Shown here piece after piece: positions 50,889 to 60,362 of a DNA stretch of 64,000 bases. The stretch is from assembly GCA_016209885.1 (NCBI GenBank), contig JACQVF010000041.1, positions 1 through 64,000 of the forward strand, given 5' to 3'. The notes below the pieces were generated by a model. It made no database searches, was not told the DNA's origin, and worked only from the letters and a program-made list of their open reading frames with translations. Within the stretch, counting starts at the first letter, position 1; every line of letters starts with the position of its first letter. The translations under genes were made by a program, and so were the position numbers. Origin of the DNA: Gemmatimonadota bacterium (GTDB lineage: Bacteria > Gemmatimonadota > Gemmatimonadetes > Longimicrobiales > Gaopeijiaceae).

Positions 50889-53449
50889 GGCCGCCGTTCG
50901 TGTTCGCGCTGGCCTGGCGCGAAGGTCGCGCCGGGGTGCGGCGGATCGGCGTCTATGTAGCCGCCGTGGCCCTGGGTGTCGCGGCCGTCGTGAGCCTCAA
51001 CTCGCTGCGGCGGAGCCTCGCGGATTCCCTCGACGCCGAGGCGCGGACGCTCCTGGGCGCCGACCTGCGGCTCGAGAGCAGCCGGCCGTTCCCGGCACCC
51101 GTGGAGGCAGTTCTCGATTCGCTCGCCGCCCGGGGGTACCGACTCGCCCGGGTCACGCGTTTCGCGTCCATGGTGCTCGCGGAGCCGAGCCGGCGCTCTC
51201 GGCTGCTCCAGGTCCGGGCCCTCGATGGATCGTACCCGTTCTACGGCCGGGTGAGCACGGATCCGCCGGGCGAGTGGGCCCGTTTCCGCGGCGGACGGCG
51301 AGCACTGGTCGATCCGGCGGTGCTGATCCAGCTCGACGCCCGCGTGGGTGACACCCTCACGATCGGCGGCGCGCGCTTCGCGATCCATGGGTCGGTCATG
51401 AACCTGCCCGGTGAGCTGAGCTTCCAGGCGGCCATCGGTCCACGCGTCTACATCCCCCGTGAGTACCTGAGCGAGACGGGGCTCGTCCGGGTGGGCAGCC
51501 TGGTCCGCCACGAGGCGTACCTGGAGCTGCCCGACGAGGCTGCGCGGGACGCGTTAGTGGACGCGCACAGGGCGCTGTTCGCCACGAACCTGGTGGACAC
51601 GGATACGCCGGAAGAGCAGGCGGAGCGAATGACGGAGGCGCTGGGCGCGTTCACGCGGTTCCTCGGGCTCGTGGGTCTGACGGCCCTGCTCCTGGGAGCC
51701 ACAGGTGTGGCCAGCGCGGTGCACGCGTTCGTGCGGCAGCGACGAACCACGGTAGCGGTGCTCCGCTGCCTCGGCGCCCGCCGGCGGACCGTGTTCCTGG
51801 CTTACCTCGTTCAGGCGGGTGCGCTCGGGCTGTCCGGCGCCATGGCCGGGGCGCTTCTTGGCGTCCTCGTGCTCGCCGCGCTGCCGCGGCTCCTGGCGGG
51901 CGCGCTCCCGGTGCCCGTGAACGTGGCGCCCGACCCGGTCGCGATCCTGGCGGGCTTCGGCACCGGGATCTGGATCGCCGGGCTCTTCGCCGCGCTGCCG
52001 CTCCTGGAGATCCGGAACGTGACGCCGCTGGAAGCGCTGCGGCGGCACGTGCAAGGTCCGAGTGGGCGGGCGCGGGACCCCCTCCGCATGCTGGCGGGCG
52101 CCGCGCTCGCAGCGAGCGTCCTGCTGCTGGCTGTGTGGCAGGCGCCGACGCGGCAGGCCGGGCTCCTGTTCACCGCTGGCATCATCGTCCTAGGCGGCGT
52201 CTTCACGCTGACCGCTCGGGCGCTCGCAGGCGTTGCGCGGCGATGTTTCCCGGATCGCGCCGCTTATGTTGTGCGCCAGGGCGTCGCCAATCTCTTCCGG
52301 CCCTCCAACCAAACGGTGGCGGTCACTCTGGCGCTCGGGTTCGCCGTGTTCCTGGTGGCGACGCTGGAGGTGGTGCGTGAGAATCTCCTGGCGCGTTTCG
52401 CCGTGGAGCCGGGCGCGGAGCGGCCGAACCTCCTGCTCTTCGACCTGCAGCGCGACCAGATCGACGGCGTGGCCGCGCTATTCCGGGACCGTGGCTTCGC
52501 GCTGCGAGACCTCACTCCCATCGTGCCGGCACGGATCTCCGGCGTGAATGGTCGCCCGGTGGGCGAGCTGCTGGCTGACACGTCGCACTCGGCACCCAGG
52601 GGCTGGCCGCTGCGCCGCGAATACCGAAACACCTACCGCGACACGCTGGTGCGCACGGAGGAGGTCGTGGCCGGGCGCTGGTGGCGCCCGCACGACGTGC
52701 GCGGCGCTTCGACGCAGCCGCAATCCGTGACGCGGATCTCCGTCGAGGAAGAGCTGGCCGGCGATCTGGGCGTCGGACCCGGCGATCGCATTACCTGGGA
52801 CCTGCAGGGCGCAGTGCTGGAATCGGAGGTCGCGAATCTGCGGCGCGTGGACTGGGCGAGGTTCGAGCCGAACTTCTTCGTGGTCTTCGAGTCCGGCGTG
52901 CTGGAGGACGCGCCCCAGAGCTTCGTGGCGCTGGCGCGCATTCCGGATGCGTCAGTGCGCGCACGGCTGCAGGGGGAGATCGTGCGCCGCTACGCGAACG
53001 TCGCGGTCCTGGACCTGGCCGTCGTCCAGGAGACGCTGGACCAGATTCTCGGCAAGGTGGCGATCTACGTGCGGTTCATGGCACTGCTCAGCATGGCGGC
53101 CGGGCTCCTGGTGCTTGCGGGGGCGGTGGGCGCGTCGCAGTACCAGCGCACGCGCGAGAGCGCATTGCTGCGAACGCTAGGTGCGAGTGCGGCACAGATC
53201 CGCGGGATCCTCTTCACGGAATACGCGGCGCTGGGCACGCTGGCGGGCCTGACCGGGATCCTCTGCGCGGGCGTGGCCGGCTGGCTGCTGGTGAGGTTCT
53301 TCTTCGAGCTGAGCTTCGAGCTGCCCGTGGCCGCGCTCGTGCTACCAGGGGCAGGAGTCGTGGTTCTTACAACCTTGGTAGGCGTTCTGGGAAGCCGGCG
53401 CGTGCTGCACCGCGCGCCCCTGAGCGTCCTGCGGGAGACCGCGGACTAG
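50885..53449 (+). CDS. FtsX-like ABC permease (YbbP-type)
   Basis: An 854-residue permease with two FtsX domains: an N-terminal helix (GVRRIGVYVAAVALGVAAVVSL), a periplasmic MacB-like domain, three helices with VFLAYLVQAGALGLSGAMAGALLGVLVL, a second set after TVAVTLALGFAVFLVATLEVV, another periplasmic part, and a final triplet with ILFTEYAALGTLAGLTGILCAGVAGWLL. This ten-helix, duplicated layout is that of YbbP. With the upstream ATPase it likely extracts or moves a lipid or lipoprotein; the substrate is unknown. The TTG start is set by overlap with the ATPase stop. Confidence 0.9.
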   Translation: MRPPFVFALAWREGRAGVRRIGVYVAAVALGVAAVVSLNSLRRSLADSLDAEARTLLGADLRLESSRPFPAPVEAVLDSLAARGYRLARVTRFASMVLAEPSRRSRLLQVRALDGSYPFYGRVSTDPPGEWARFRGGRRALVDPAVLIQLDARVGDTLTIGGARFAIHGSVMNLPGELSFQAAIGPRVYIPREYLSETGLVRVGSLVRHEAYLELPDEAARDALVDAHRALFATNLVDTDTPEEQAERMTEALGAFTRFLGLVGLTALLLGATGVASAVHAFVRQRRTTVAVLRCLGARRRTVFLAYLVQAGALGLSGAMAGALLGVLVLAALPRLLAGALPVPVNVAPDPVAILAGFGTGIWIAGLFAALPLLEIRNVTPLEALRRHVQGPSGRARDPLRMLAGAALAASVLLLAVWQAPTRQAGLLFTAGIIVLGGVFTLTARALAGVARRCFPDRAAYVVRQGVANLFRPSNQTVAVTLALGFAVFLVATLEVVRENLLARFAVEPGAERPNLLLFDLQRDQIDGVAALFRDRGFALRDLTPIVPARISGVNGRPVGELLADTSHSAPRGWPLRREYRNTYRDTLVRTEEVVAGRWWRPHDVRGASTQPQSVTRISVEEELAGDLGVGPGDRITWDLQGAVLESEVANLRRVDWARFEPNFFVVFESGVLEDAPQSFVALARIPDASVRARLQGEIVRRYANVAVLDLAVVQETLDQILGKVAIYVRFMALLSMAAGLLVLAGAVGASQYQRTRESALLRTLGASAAQIRGILFTEYAALGTLAGLTGILCAGVAGWLLVRFFFELSFELPVAALVLPGAGVVVLTTLVGVLGSRRVLHRAPLSVLRETAD

Positions 53450-53461
53450 GGGGAGGGGGGC

Positions 53462-54958
53462 GTGAAAGCGGGGCGCGATCGCAGGCTGGTGACGGCGGCC
53501 CTGGTGTTGGGCCTGTTTCTCGCCGCGCTGGAAGCCACGGCCGTGGGCACCGCCATGCCCACGGTGGTCGCCGAGCTCGGCGGCGTGACCCGTTACAGCT
53601 GGGTCTTTTCCGCCTATCTGCTCGCCTCCACGACCACGGTGCCCATGTACGGCAAACTGGCGGACCTGTACGGGCGCCGCCGGATCTACCTGCTGGCCGT
53701 TGGGCTGTTCATCCTCGGCGCCGCGCTCTCAGGTACCGCCTCCACGTTCGCTCAACTGGTCGCGTACCGGGCGATCCAGGGCCTGGGCGCTGGCGGTGTG
53801 ATGCCCATCTCGGTGACGCTGATCGGCGATCTCTACACCCTGGAGGAACGCGGGCGCATGCAGGGCCTATTCTCAGGGGTATGGGGGGTGTCGAGCCTCC
53901 TGGGGCCGGTAGCTGGCGGCCTCATCACCGATTCGCTGTCCTGGCGGTGGGTGTTCTACATCAACATCCCGTTCGGCATCGTGTCGGCGGTCATGCTGCG
54001 GGCGTTCCTCCGGGAGGAGACGCGGCGCCGCGAGCATCGCCTCGATATTCTCGGGACCGCGATCCTGACGGGGGCAATCGCCATCCTGCTCCTCGCCCTT
54101 CTGGAGGGGAGCGAGATCTGGGGATGGCGTGACCCGCGCACGTTCGGGATGATCCTGCTCGCGGTCGCCGGCCTCGCCCTCTTCCTGTGGCAGGAGCGCC
54201 GCGCGCCCGAGCCGATGCTGCCGCTGGACCTTTTCCGCAGCCGGGTCATCGCGGCCTCGAGCGCGGGGAGCGTGGTGATCGGCACGCTCCTGTTCTGCGC
54301 CTCCGCGTTCGTGCCCATGTTCGCTCAGGGCGTTCTCGGCGGCACGGGCGTCGACGCCGGCCTCACTCTGGCGCCCATGACCATCGGCTGGCCGATCGCC
54401 AGCACGCTGGCCGGCTGGCTGCTGCTGCGGGTCGGCTACCGGCCCCTCGCGATCGTAGGCGCCGCTGCCGGCGTGATCGGCGGCCTGCTCCTCGCGGCCG
54501 CGGATTCGGAGTCGGGACGCGGCGCCGTCATGCTGGCCATGCTCGTCACCGGCCTCGGCCTCGGCTTCATGGCCACACCCTACCTGGTGGCGGTTCAAAA
54601 CGCCGTGCCCTGGCACCGGCGCGGCGTGGCCACCAGCTCGGTGCAGTTCTTCCGCACCATCGGCGGAGCCATCACCGTTAGCGCGTTCGGTGCGCTCCTC
54701 AACGTACGGCTCGCCCAGCGCCTGGGGCCAGGCTTCGACGCGGACATCGTCCTCCACCCCGAGCTCAGAAAGGGAATCGCGCCGTCCACGCTCCGCACCC
54801 TCGTGGACGCCCTGGAGAACGGCCTCACCACCGTCTATCTGGCCCTGGCCGGCGTCGCGCTCCTGGGGCTCGCCGCAGCGCTCCTCTTCCCCGGCGGCTC
54901 CGCGGCCTCGCATGCCCACCGGGAGGCGAGGCGCGAGGAGGCCATCGCTTCCCGCTGA
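53462..54958 (+). CDS. MFS multidrug exporter, DHA2 (14-TM) family
   Basis: A 498-residue protein with about 14 hydrophobic segments. The DHA2 signature in the first helices (LFLAALEATAVGTAMPTVVAEL), LADLYGRRRIYLLAVGLFILGAALSG (motif A), YRAIQGLGAGGVMPISVTLIGDLY (motif B) and GPVAGGLITDSLSWRWVFYINIPFGI (motif C/D) mark an EmrB/QacA-type drug:H+ antiporter. It begins 12 bp after the permease and may be in the same transcript. No membrane-fusion partner (EmrA) is near. The GTG start gives the full first helix. Confidence 0.9.
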   Translation: MKAGRDRRLVTAALVLGLFLAALEATAVGTAMPTVVAELGGVTRYSWVFSAYLLASTTTVPMYGKLADLYGRRRIYLLAVGLFILGAALSGTASTFAQLVAYRAIQGLGAGGVMPISVTLIGDLYTLEERGRMQGLFSGVWGVSSLLGPVAGGLITDSLSWRWVFYINIPFGIVSAVMLRAFLREETRRREHRLDILGTAILTGAIAILLLALLEGSEIWGWRDPRTFGMILLAVAGLALFLWQERRAPEPMLPLDLFRSRVIAASSAGSVVIGTLLFCASAFVPMFAQGVLGGTGVDAGLTLAPMTIGWPIASTLAGWLLLRVGYRPLAIVGAAAGVIGGLLLAAADSESGRGAVMLAMLVTGLGLGFMATPYLVAVQNAVPWHRRGVATSSVQFFRTIGGAITVSAFGALLNVRLAQRLGPGFDADIVLHPELRKGIAPSTLRTLVDALENGLTTVYLALAGVALLGLAAALLFPGGSAASHAHREARREEAIASR

Positions 54959-55116
54959 AGCCACCGGGCGCGAGAGGCGCGGGACGGCACTACGCGGGTC
55001 GGAGATGTCGGCGGAGTGCGGTTTGCCGGAGTCGACCCGCGCGGAACGTTTCGGCAGAGCGGCGACGCCACGGCGACGCCACGCAACACGGGTGGCGGCG
55101 GCAGCGTGACCGCGTG

Positions 55117-55122
55117 TATACT
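55117..55122 (+). promoter_or_regulatory. Candidate -10 box upstream of the MBL-fold gene
   Basis: TATACT preceded by GTG, about 50 bp before the MBL-fold lipoprotein gene. No matching -35 was found at 16-18 bp, so this is a weak call. Confidence 0.3.
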
Positions 55123-55170
55123 GGGTTCACCTTGCCAGAGATTCTCCGGACGGAGCGATAGGAGACTTCC

Positions 55171-56625
55171 ATGAGAACCGCCATGTGGCTCGCGCTGGCA
55201 GCCACCACGCTGAGTGCCTGCGCCCGGCCGGAAGTGCAGATCATCAATGATGCCGCAGCGGCACTCGGCGGCAAGGACAGAATCCAGGCGGTCAAGACAC
55301 TGATCATGGAGGGGGAGGGAACCAACGGGAACCTCGGACAGAACGTCAGACCGGACGCCGAGTTGCCGATCTACAACGTGACCAGTTTCCGCCGCGCGAT
55401 CGATGTGCCTACGGGCCGCGCGAGACTGGAGCAGGTGCGGACGCCGACGTTCCTGACGGGCAACCCGGCTCCCCAGAGGCAGAGTCTGGGAGTCGATGGC
55501 GACATCGGATACGACGTGGGAGCGGATGGCACGGCGACCCGGGTGTCGAACCGGGTGACGAACGACCGGCGCACCGAAGTGCTGCACCACCCGCTCACCC
55601 TGCTCCGCGCCGCCATGGATCCGGCAGCCACCCTGGCGAATCCCCGGACCGAAGGCAACCTCAACCTCGTGGACATCACGACGGCCGCAGGGCAGAACTT
55701 GACGCTGGCGATCGACGCGACAACGAAGCTGCCTGCCAGGGTCACGTCGATGTCGTACAACACGAATCTTGGAGACGTGGCCATCGAGACCAGCTTTGGC
55801 GACTACCAGGACGTCAACGGGCTCATGCTGCCACGGCGCCTTACGACCAAGGTCGGCCGCTACACCACCGCCGATATCCGCGTGTCGAGCAACGTCGTGG
55901 ACGGCGACGTGGGCGACCTGGCGGCGCCGGAAGCCGCGAGAGCCACGGCCGAGATCACGAGCGACCCGCCGGCAAACGTCACCGTGGAGGAGGTGGCGAA
56001 GGGCATCTGGTACCTTGCCGGCCAGTCACATCACAGCCTGCTCGTCGAGTTCAGCGATCACTTGCTGCTCATCGAGGCGCCGCAGAACGAGACACGCACG
56101 CTCGCGGTCATTGCCAAGGCGAGGGAGCTGAGGCCGGAGAAACCCCTCACTCACGTTGTGAACACACATCATCACTTCGACCACTCGGGCGGCATGCGCG
56201 CGGCGGTGTCGGAGGGCCTCACGGTGATCACCCACAAGCTGAACGCGCCGTTCTACCAGGAGCTAGTGGGGCAAAAGCACACCATCGTGCCCGACGCGCT
56301 GGCCAGGAACCCGAAGGAGCTCAAGCTCCAGACGGTGGACGGGGAGCTTGTGCTGAAGGACAGCATGATGACGGTCGAGCTCCATACGATCGATGGCAGT
56401 CCGCATGCCGAGACACTGATCATGGCGTACTTCCCGAGAGAGCGGATCCTCGTGCAGGCCGATACGTACAGCCCCACAGCAGCAGCGGCTCCCTTCGCAG
56501 CGAACCTGTTGGAGAACATCCGCAAGCGTAACCTGAGGGTAGATCGGCTCGCTCCGATTCACGGCAGGATCGTGCCCCTGAACGAGCTCGTGAAGGCGGC
56601 GCAAGCGATGTCCTCGAACGAGTAG
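55171..56625 (+). CDS. MBL-fold metallo-hydrolase lipoprotein
   Basis: A 484-residue protein with a lipoprotein signal (RTAMWLALAATTLSACA; lipobox LSAC, Cys at residue 17). Residues about 25-260 are a beta-rich region of unknown role. Residues about 270-480 are a metallo-beta-lactamase fold: VVNTHHHFDHSGGMRAAV is the HxHxDH motif, then HTIDGSPHAETLIMAYFPRERILVQADTY supplies the later His/Asp ligands, and DRLAPIHGRIVPL the last His. It is likely anchored on the periplasmic side and hydrolyses an ester, lactone or lactam; the substrate is unknown. GGAG SD 9 nt from the ATG. Confidence 0.87.
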   Translation: MRTAMWLALAATTLSACARPEVQIINDAAAALGGKDRIQAVKTLIMEGEGTNGNLGQNVRPDAELPIYNVTSFRRAIDVPTGRARLEQVRTPTFLTGNPAPQRQSLGVDGDIGYDVGADGTATRVSNRVTNDRRTEVLHHPLTLLRAAMDPAATLANPRTEGNLNLVDITTAAGQNLTLAIDATTKLPARVTSMSYNTNLGDVAIETSFGDYQDVNGLMLPRRLTTKVGRYTTADIRVSSNVVDGDVGDLAAPEAARATAEITSDPPANVTVEEVAKGIWYLAGQSHHSLLVEFSDHLLLIEAPQNETRTLAVIAKARELRPEKPLTHVVNTHHHFDHSGGMRAAVSEGLTVITHKLNAPFYQELVGQKHTIVPDALARNPKELKLQTVDGELVLKDSMMTVELHTIDGSPHAETLIMAYFPRERILVQADTYSPTAAAAPFAANLLENIRKRNLRVDRLAPIHGRIVPLNELVKAAQAMSSNE

Positions 56626-56693
56626 CCGGTCGCGGAGAGAGCCACACCGACCCACTGGAGCTCTTCAGCGCGCTGCCAGTGCCCCGCGGTCCC

Positions 56694-57866
56694 TCAGGCA
56701 TTGCGCGCCGCGAAGCTGCGGAGCCGCTCGCCGGCCTCCTTGAGCGTCTCGATCCGCTTGCAAAACGCGAAGCGGACCAGGGACCGGCCGCGCCCCGGGT
56801 CCTGGAAGAAGCTCGAGCCCGGCACGGGCGCGACGCCCGCCTCCTTCGCCAGCCGCCGGGAGAACGCCTCGTCGTCCAGGTCGCTGAGCGCCGAGAAATC
56901 GGCCAGGATGTAGTACGCTCCCTGAGGACACGTGCAGGAGAATCCCGCGGCGACCAGCGCCGGGAACAGCGAGTCGCGGCGCGCCCGGTAGTCGATCGCT
57001 AGCTGCCGGTAGTAGTCGTCGCCCAGGGACTCGAGCCCGGCGGCGCACGCCTCCTGCAGCGGCGCAGGCGCGCCCACGGTCAGGAAGTCGTGGACTTTGC
57101 GGATCGCCGCCGTGAGGTCGGGGGGCGCCACGATCGTCCCAACCCGCCACCCCGTCACGCTGAACGTCTTCGAGAATCCGCTGACCGTGATGGTGCGGTC
57201 GCGCATGCCGTCCAGAGTCGCCATGGGGATATGCGCGCCTTCGTAGTGAATGTGCTCGTAGATCTCGTCGGTGATGGCGAAGAGGTCGTGTTCGCGGCAG
57301 GCATCCGCCACGGCATCCAGTTCCTCGCGCGTGAAGACGCGCCCCGTGGGGTTGTTCGGCGTGTTCAGCACTATGGCCCGGGTGCGCGGCGAGATGGCGG
57401 CGTTCAGCCGATCCGGGTCGAGCCGGTAGTCCGGCGGATCCAGGGGGATCATGACCGGGCGGGCCTCGCAGAGGATCGCGTCCGGCCCGTAGTTCTCGTA
57501 GAACGGCTCGAGCACCACGACCTCGTCCCCCGGGTTCACAATGGCCATGTGCACCGCGGCCATGGCTTCCGTGGCGCCGCACGTCACTACGATCTCCTCC
57601 TCCGGGTCTACCTCCAGCCCGTAGAACTTCCGGTATTTCTCCGCGAGCGCGCGCCGCAGGCGAGGCGTTCCCCAGGTGATGGCGTACTGGTTAATGTCCG
57701 CGCGAATCGCCGTGCAGGCGGCGTCTTTCAGCACTTCGTGGCACGGGAAGTCGGGGAAGCCTTGGGCCAGGTTGATCGCTCCATGCTGATTCGCGACGCG
57801 CGTCATCTCGCGGATCACGGACTCCGTGAACCCGTGTGTCCGCCGGGCCGTGCGGCTTTGTTTCAT
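56694..57866 (-). CDS. PLP-dependent class I/II aminotransferase
   Basis: A 390-residue fold-type I aminotransferase. NLAQGFPDFPCHEVL, the EEIVVTCGATEAMAAVHMAIVNPGDEVVVLEPFYENYGP region, LNTPNNPTGRVFTREELDAVAD, the cofactor lysine in SGFSKTFSVTGWRVGT and VRFAFCKRIETLKEAGERL at the end are complete. It most resembles kynurenine/methionine-type aminotransferases; the donor amino acid cannot be fixed. The frame continues upstream to 58544, but MKQSRTARRTHGFTES at 57866 is where homology starts. Confidence 0.9.
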   Translation of the reverse strand: MKQSRTARRTHGFTESVIREMTRVANQHGAINLAQGFPDFPCHEVLKDAACTAIRADINQYAITWGTPRLRRALAEKYRKFYGLEVDPEEEIVVTCGATEAMAAVHMAIVNPGDEVVVLEPFYENYGPDAILCEARPVMIPLDPPDYRLDPDRLNAAISPRTRAIVLNTPNNPTGRVFTREELDAVADACREHDLFAITDEIYEHIHYEGAHIPMATLDGMRDRTITVSGFSKTFSVTGWRVGTIVAPPDLTAAIRKVHDFLTVGAPAPLQEACAAGLESLGDDYYRQLAIDYRARRDSLFPALVAAGFSCTCPQGAYYILADFSALSDLDDEAFSRRLAKEAGVAPVPGSSFFQDPGRGRSLVRFAFCKRIETLKEAGERLRSFAARNA

Positions 57867-57925
57867 ACGCTTTTCGTGGTGGATGCCAGGCTGGATTCGG
57901 AACGGTTTTCCGGCTTCACTCCGCC

Positions 57926-57954
57926 AGCGTACGGCAAAGTCCGCCGACTCGCAA
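57926..57954 (-). promoter_or_regulatory. Candidate promoter of the aminotransferase gene
   Basis: On the minus strand TTGCGA, a 17-bp spacer and TACGCT, giving a leader of about 53 nt. The remaining 57955-58280 part of this divergent gap shows no clear + strand promoter for the HEAT-like gene. Confidence 0.4.
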
Positions 57955-58280
57955 TGCGGGGGGCGGCGTCCGGGGCGCGCTGTGGAGCTCAGCGACGCAC
58001 GAGCGGACCGTCTCGGACCTTGGCGCTCGGGGTCCGCATCTGCTCTTCCCGCGACGGGTGCCGTGCTTTGGCAGGGCTCCCGCAGGCGCAAGCGGGTTCC
58101 GAACGAGCACGTTTCCTCGGAAGCGGGGCGTTCCGACTGAGAGCGGGGCGGCCATTTCGACTCATCCAGGGGTGTGCGGGGTGTGAAGGTTGGCTTTCGC
58201 GCGCCAGTCGGTCGCGCTAACCTGAAGGGTTGGGCGTCCACCGCGAGTGCGATGCCGATTCTGCCGCAAGTGATCACCAG

Positions 58281-60362
58281 GTGAGCGACGCCAGCAACTC
58301 GACCTCTTCTGCTGGCGCAACCTCGTCGGCTTCGCCGCCGGGCGAGTTGCGTGAGTTCCTGGTGGAGCTCGCGGTGGCCGTGCAGAAACACGGGATTTAC
58401 CCGCCCGGGCACCCGGCCCTCGCTCCTGCGGTTGCCGGCCTGGTGGCCCGATTGTCCCCGCTCTTCCAGTCGCGGCCCGAGCTGTCCATCGGGGTGGCGC
58501 GTAGCCAGCTCGTAGTGGAGGGTGCCGCGACAGATCCGAAGCATCCCCTGCTTCGGGAGTTGGCGGGGCGGCTACACCGTCATCTGCTGGGGGCGGTGAC
58601 GTTCCGGCGTGGGGTGACGGTGGAGGAGCTGGGCGAGGTGCTCGGTCTCCTGGCGGCGGGGGGCGATCCACCCGGTGAGCCCGTGGGTCTCGCGCCCCCG
58701 GCGCGACTCAGAGCGTGGCCGAATGTCCGCCTGCACCCTGTGAGTTACGAGCGGCTGGACCTGGTGGAGGGTGGAGAGGCGGAGGGCGGCGGAGGTGGTG
58801 GGTCGCGCGCCGCCCGGCTCTGGCTCGATCTGGCCGGGGCGGCCGTAGCGACTCGCGACACGGACGAGACGCCGCCGGACTCGGAGCGCGTGGCGCGTGC
58901 GATCAACGAACGCCCGGCGGCGACCGCGTACGATCAGGCCGTCATCGCGCACCTTCTGCAGATTGCGGAGGAGCTGAAGACGGCGCAGGGCGTCGACGCC
59001 GTGGCGCTTCGCAGCCGGGTGAGCCGGCTGGTCGTGAGCCTCCGGCCCGACACCCTGAGGCGCCTGCTGGAGATGGGAGGCGACGTGGTGCAGCGCCAGA
59101 AGTTTCTTCTGGACTGCACCGACGGGATGAGCGTGGACGCGGTGCTCAGGCTTGCGGACGCCGCGGCCGCGGCGTCGAAGCAGAGCATTTCGGACTCCAT
59201 GCTGCGCCTGCTCACCAAGCTGGCTGTTCACGCGGACCACGGCGCGGCGGCCGCCCAACTTACTGCGGATGAGGCGGTACGCAGCCAGGTGAAGCGGCTG
59301 ATCCAGGAGTGGACGCTCGAGGACCCGAACCCTGCGGCCTACACCGCTGGGCTCGAGGCCATGGCCCGCGCGGCACCGGAGGAGAGGGGGAAGGCGGCGC
59401 AGCGAAGCGCGGCGAGCCCGGAGCCGCTGCGCATCGTCCAGATGGGCCTCGAGGTCGACGCCGCGGGACCCGCGCTCTGGGACGCGGTGGCGCGGATGGT
59501 ATCCGCCGGCGAGCTGGAGGCGTTGCTCGATGTGCTCGAGGGGGCGCCAGAAGGCGCTCGGGTCGCGAGCGAGATCTGGGGCCAGGTCGCGACGCCGGAG
59601 CAGGTTCGCGTCCTCCTAAAGGACGATCCCTTCGATTTCACGCTCATCGACCGGCTTCTTGCGCGCCTGGGCGCGGACGCGGCGGACGTCATGCTGGAGG
59701 CGCTGGCGGAATCGGAGTCGCGCGCCACGCGCCGGGCCCTCATCGACCGCCTGGCCGCCATGGGCGACGGGATCGCGCCGCTCGTCGTCGCGCGCCTGGA
59801 AGACAACCGCTGGTACGTGAAGCGCAACCTGCTGGCGCTGCTGGACCGATTGGGGCGCTGGCCCGACAACTTCTCGCCCGTGCCGCATTTCGAGCACCCG
59901 GACCCGCGGGTGCGCCGGGAGGCGCTCAAGCTTCTCCTGCGGCTTCCACACGAACGCGATCGCGCGCTGTCCCGGGCGCTGGCGGAAACCGACGAGCGGA
60001 TGCTGCCCATTGCGCTCGCCGCCGCCCAACGCGGATGTCCGCCCGCGGTTGCCGAGCTGATGCTGAACCGCCTGAGTGATGGGACGCTCTCCGTGGAGCT
60101 CCGGGCGGCAGCGATCCGCGGGCTCCGGCAGGTGCGCTCGACCCGCGCCCTGGAGACGCTGCTCGGGTCGGTCTCCCCGGGGAAGACCTTGTTGGGGCGT
60201 CCGAAGCTGGCGCCGAAGTCGCCCGAGTTCTTGGCCGCGCTTACGGTGCTGGCCGAGGCGTGGCCGGGCGAGGAGCGGGCGAGGGTCGTTCTCGAGCGGG
60301 CGGCGGCGTCCGGAGACGAGGAGATCCGGGCGGCAGTCCGCTCCGGAGAAGCGCGGCGGTGA
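58281..60362 (+). CDS. Large HEAT-repeat-like helical protein
   Basis: A 693-residue soluble protein. After a Ser/Thr-rich start, residues about 17-120 form a domain with FLVELAVAVQKHGIYPPGHPALAPAV, resembling the N-terminus of the next protein. A Gly-rich linker (EAEGGGGGGS) follows. The C-terminal half is repeated helical hairpins of HEAT type (LIDRLAAMGDGIAPLVVARLEDNRWYVKRNLLALLDRLGRW, FEHPDPRVRREALKLLLRL, AAAIRGLRQVRSTRALETLLGSV). It is a likely scaffold. The GTG start has no SD; other starts are possible. Its stop overlaps the HD-GYP start. Confidence 0.75.
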   Translation: MSDASNSTSSAGATSSASPPGELREFLVELAVAVQKHGIYPPGHPALAPAVAGLVARLSPLFQSRPELSIGVARSQLVVEGAATDPKHPLLRELAGRLHRHLLGAVTFRRGVTVEELGEVLGLLAAGGDPPGEPVGLAPPARLRAWPNVRLHPVSYERLDLVEGGEAEGGGGGGSRAARLWLDLAGAAVATRDTDETPPDSERVARAINERPAATAYDQAVIAHLLQIAEELKTAQGVDAVALRSRVSRLVVSLRPDTLRRLLEMGGDVVQRQKFLLDCTDGMSVDAVLRLADAAAAASKQSISDSMLRLLTKLAVHADHGAAAAQLTADEAVRSQVKRLIQEWTLEDPNPAAYTAGLEAMARAAPEERGKAAQRSAASPEPLRIVQMGLEVDAAGPALWDAVARMVSAGELEALLDVLEGAPEGARVASEIWGQVATPEQVRVLLKDDPFDFTLIDRLLARLGADAADVMLEALAESESRATRRALIDRLAAMGDGIAPLVVARLEDNRWYVKRNLLALLDRLGRWPDNFSPVPHFEHPDPRVRREALKLLLRLPHERDRALSRALAETDERMLPIALAAAQRGCPPAVAELMLNRLSDGTLSVELRAAAIRGLRQVRSTRALETLLGSVSPGKTLLGRPKLAPKSPEFLAALTVLAEAWPGEERARVVLERAAASGDEEIRAAVRSGEARR

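Noticed and set aside
58162-58544. N-terminal extension of the aminotransferase frame
   Set aside because: The extension is Arg/Pro-rich, overlaps the start of the divergent HEAT-like gene and is not part of the aminotransferase fold.
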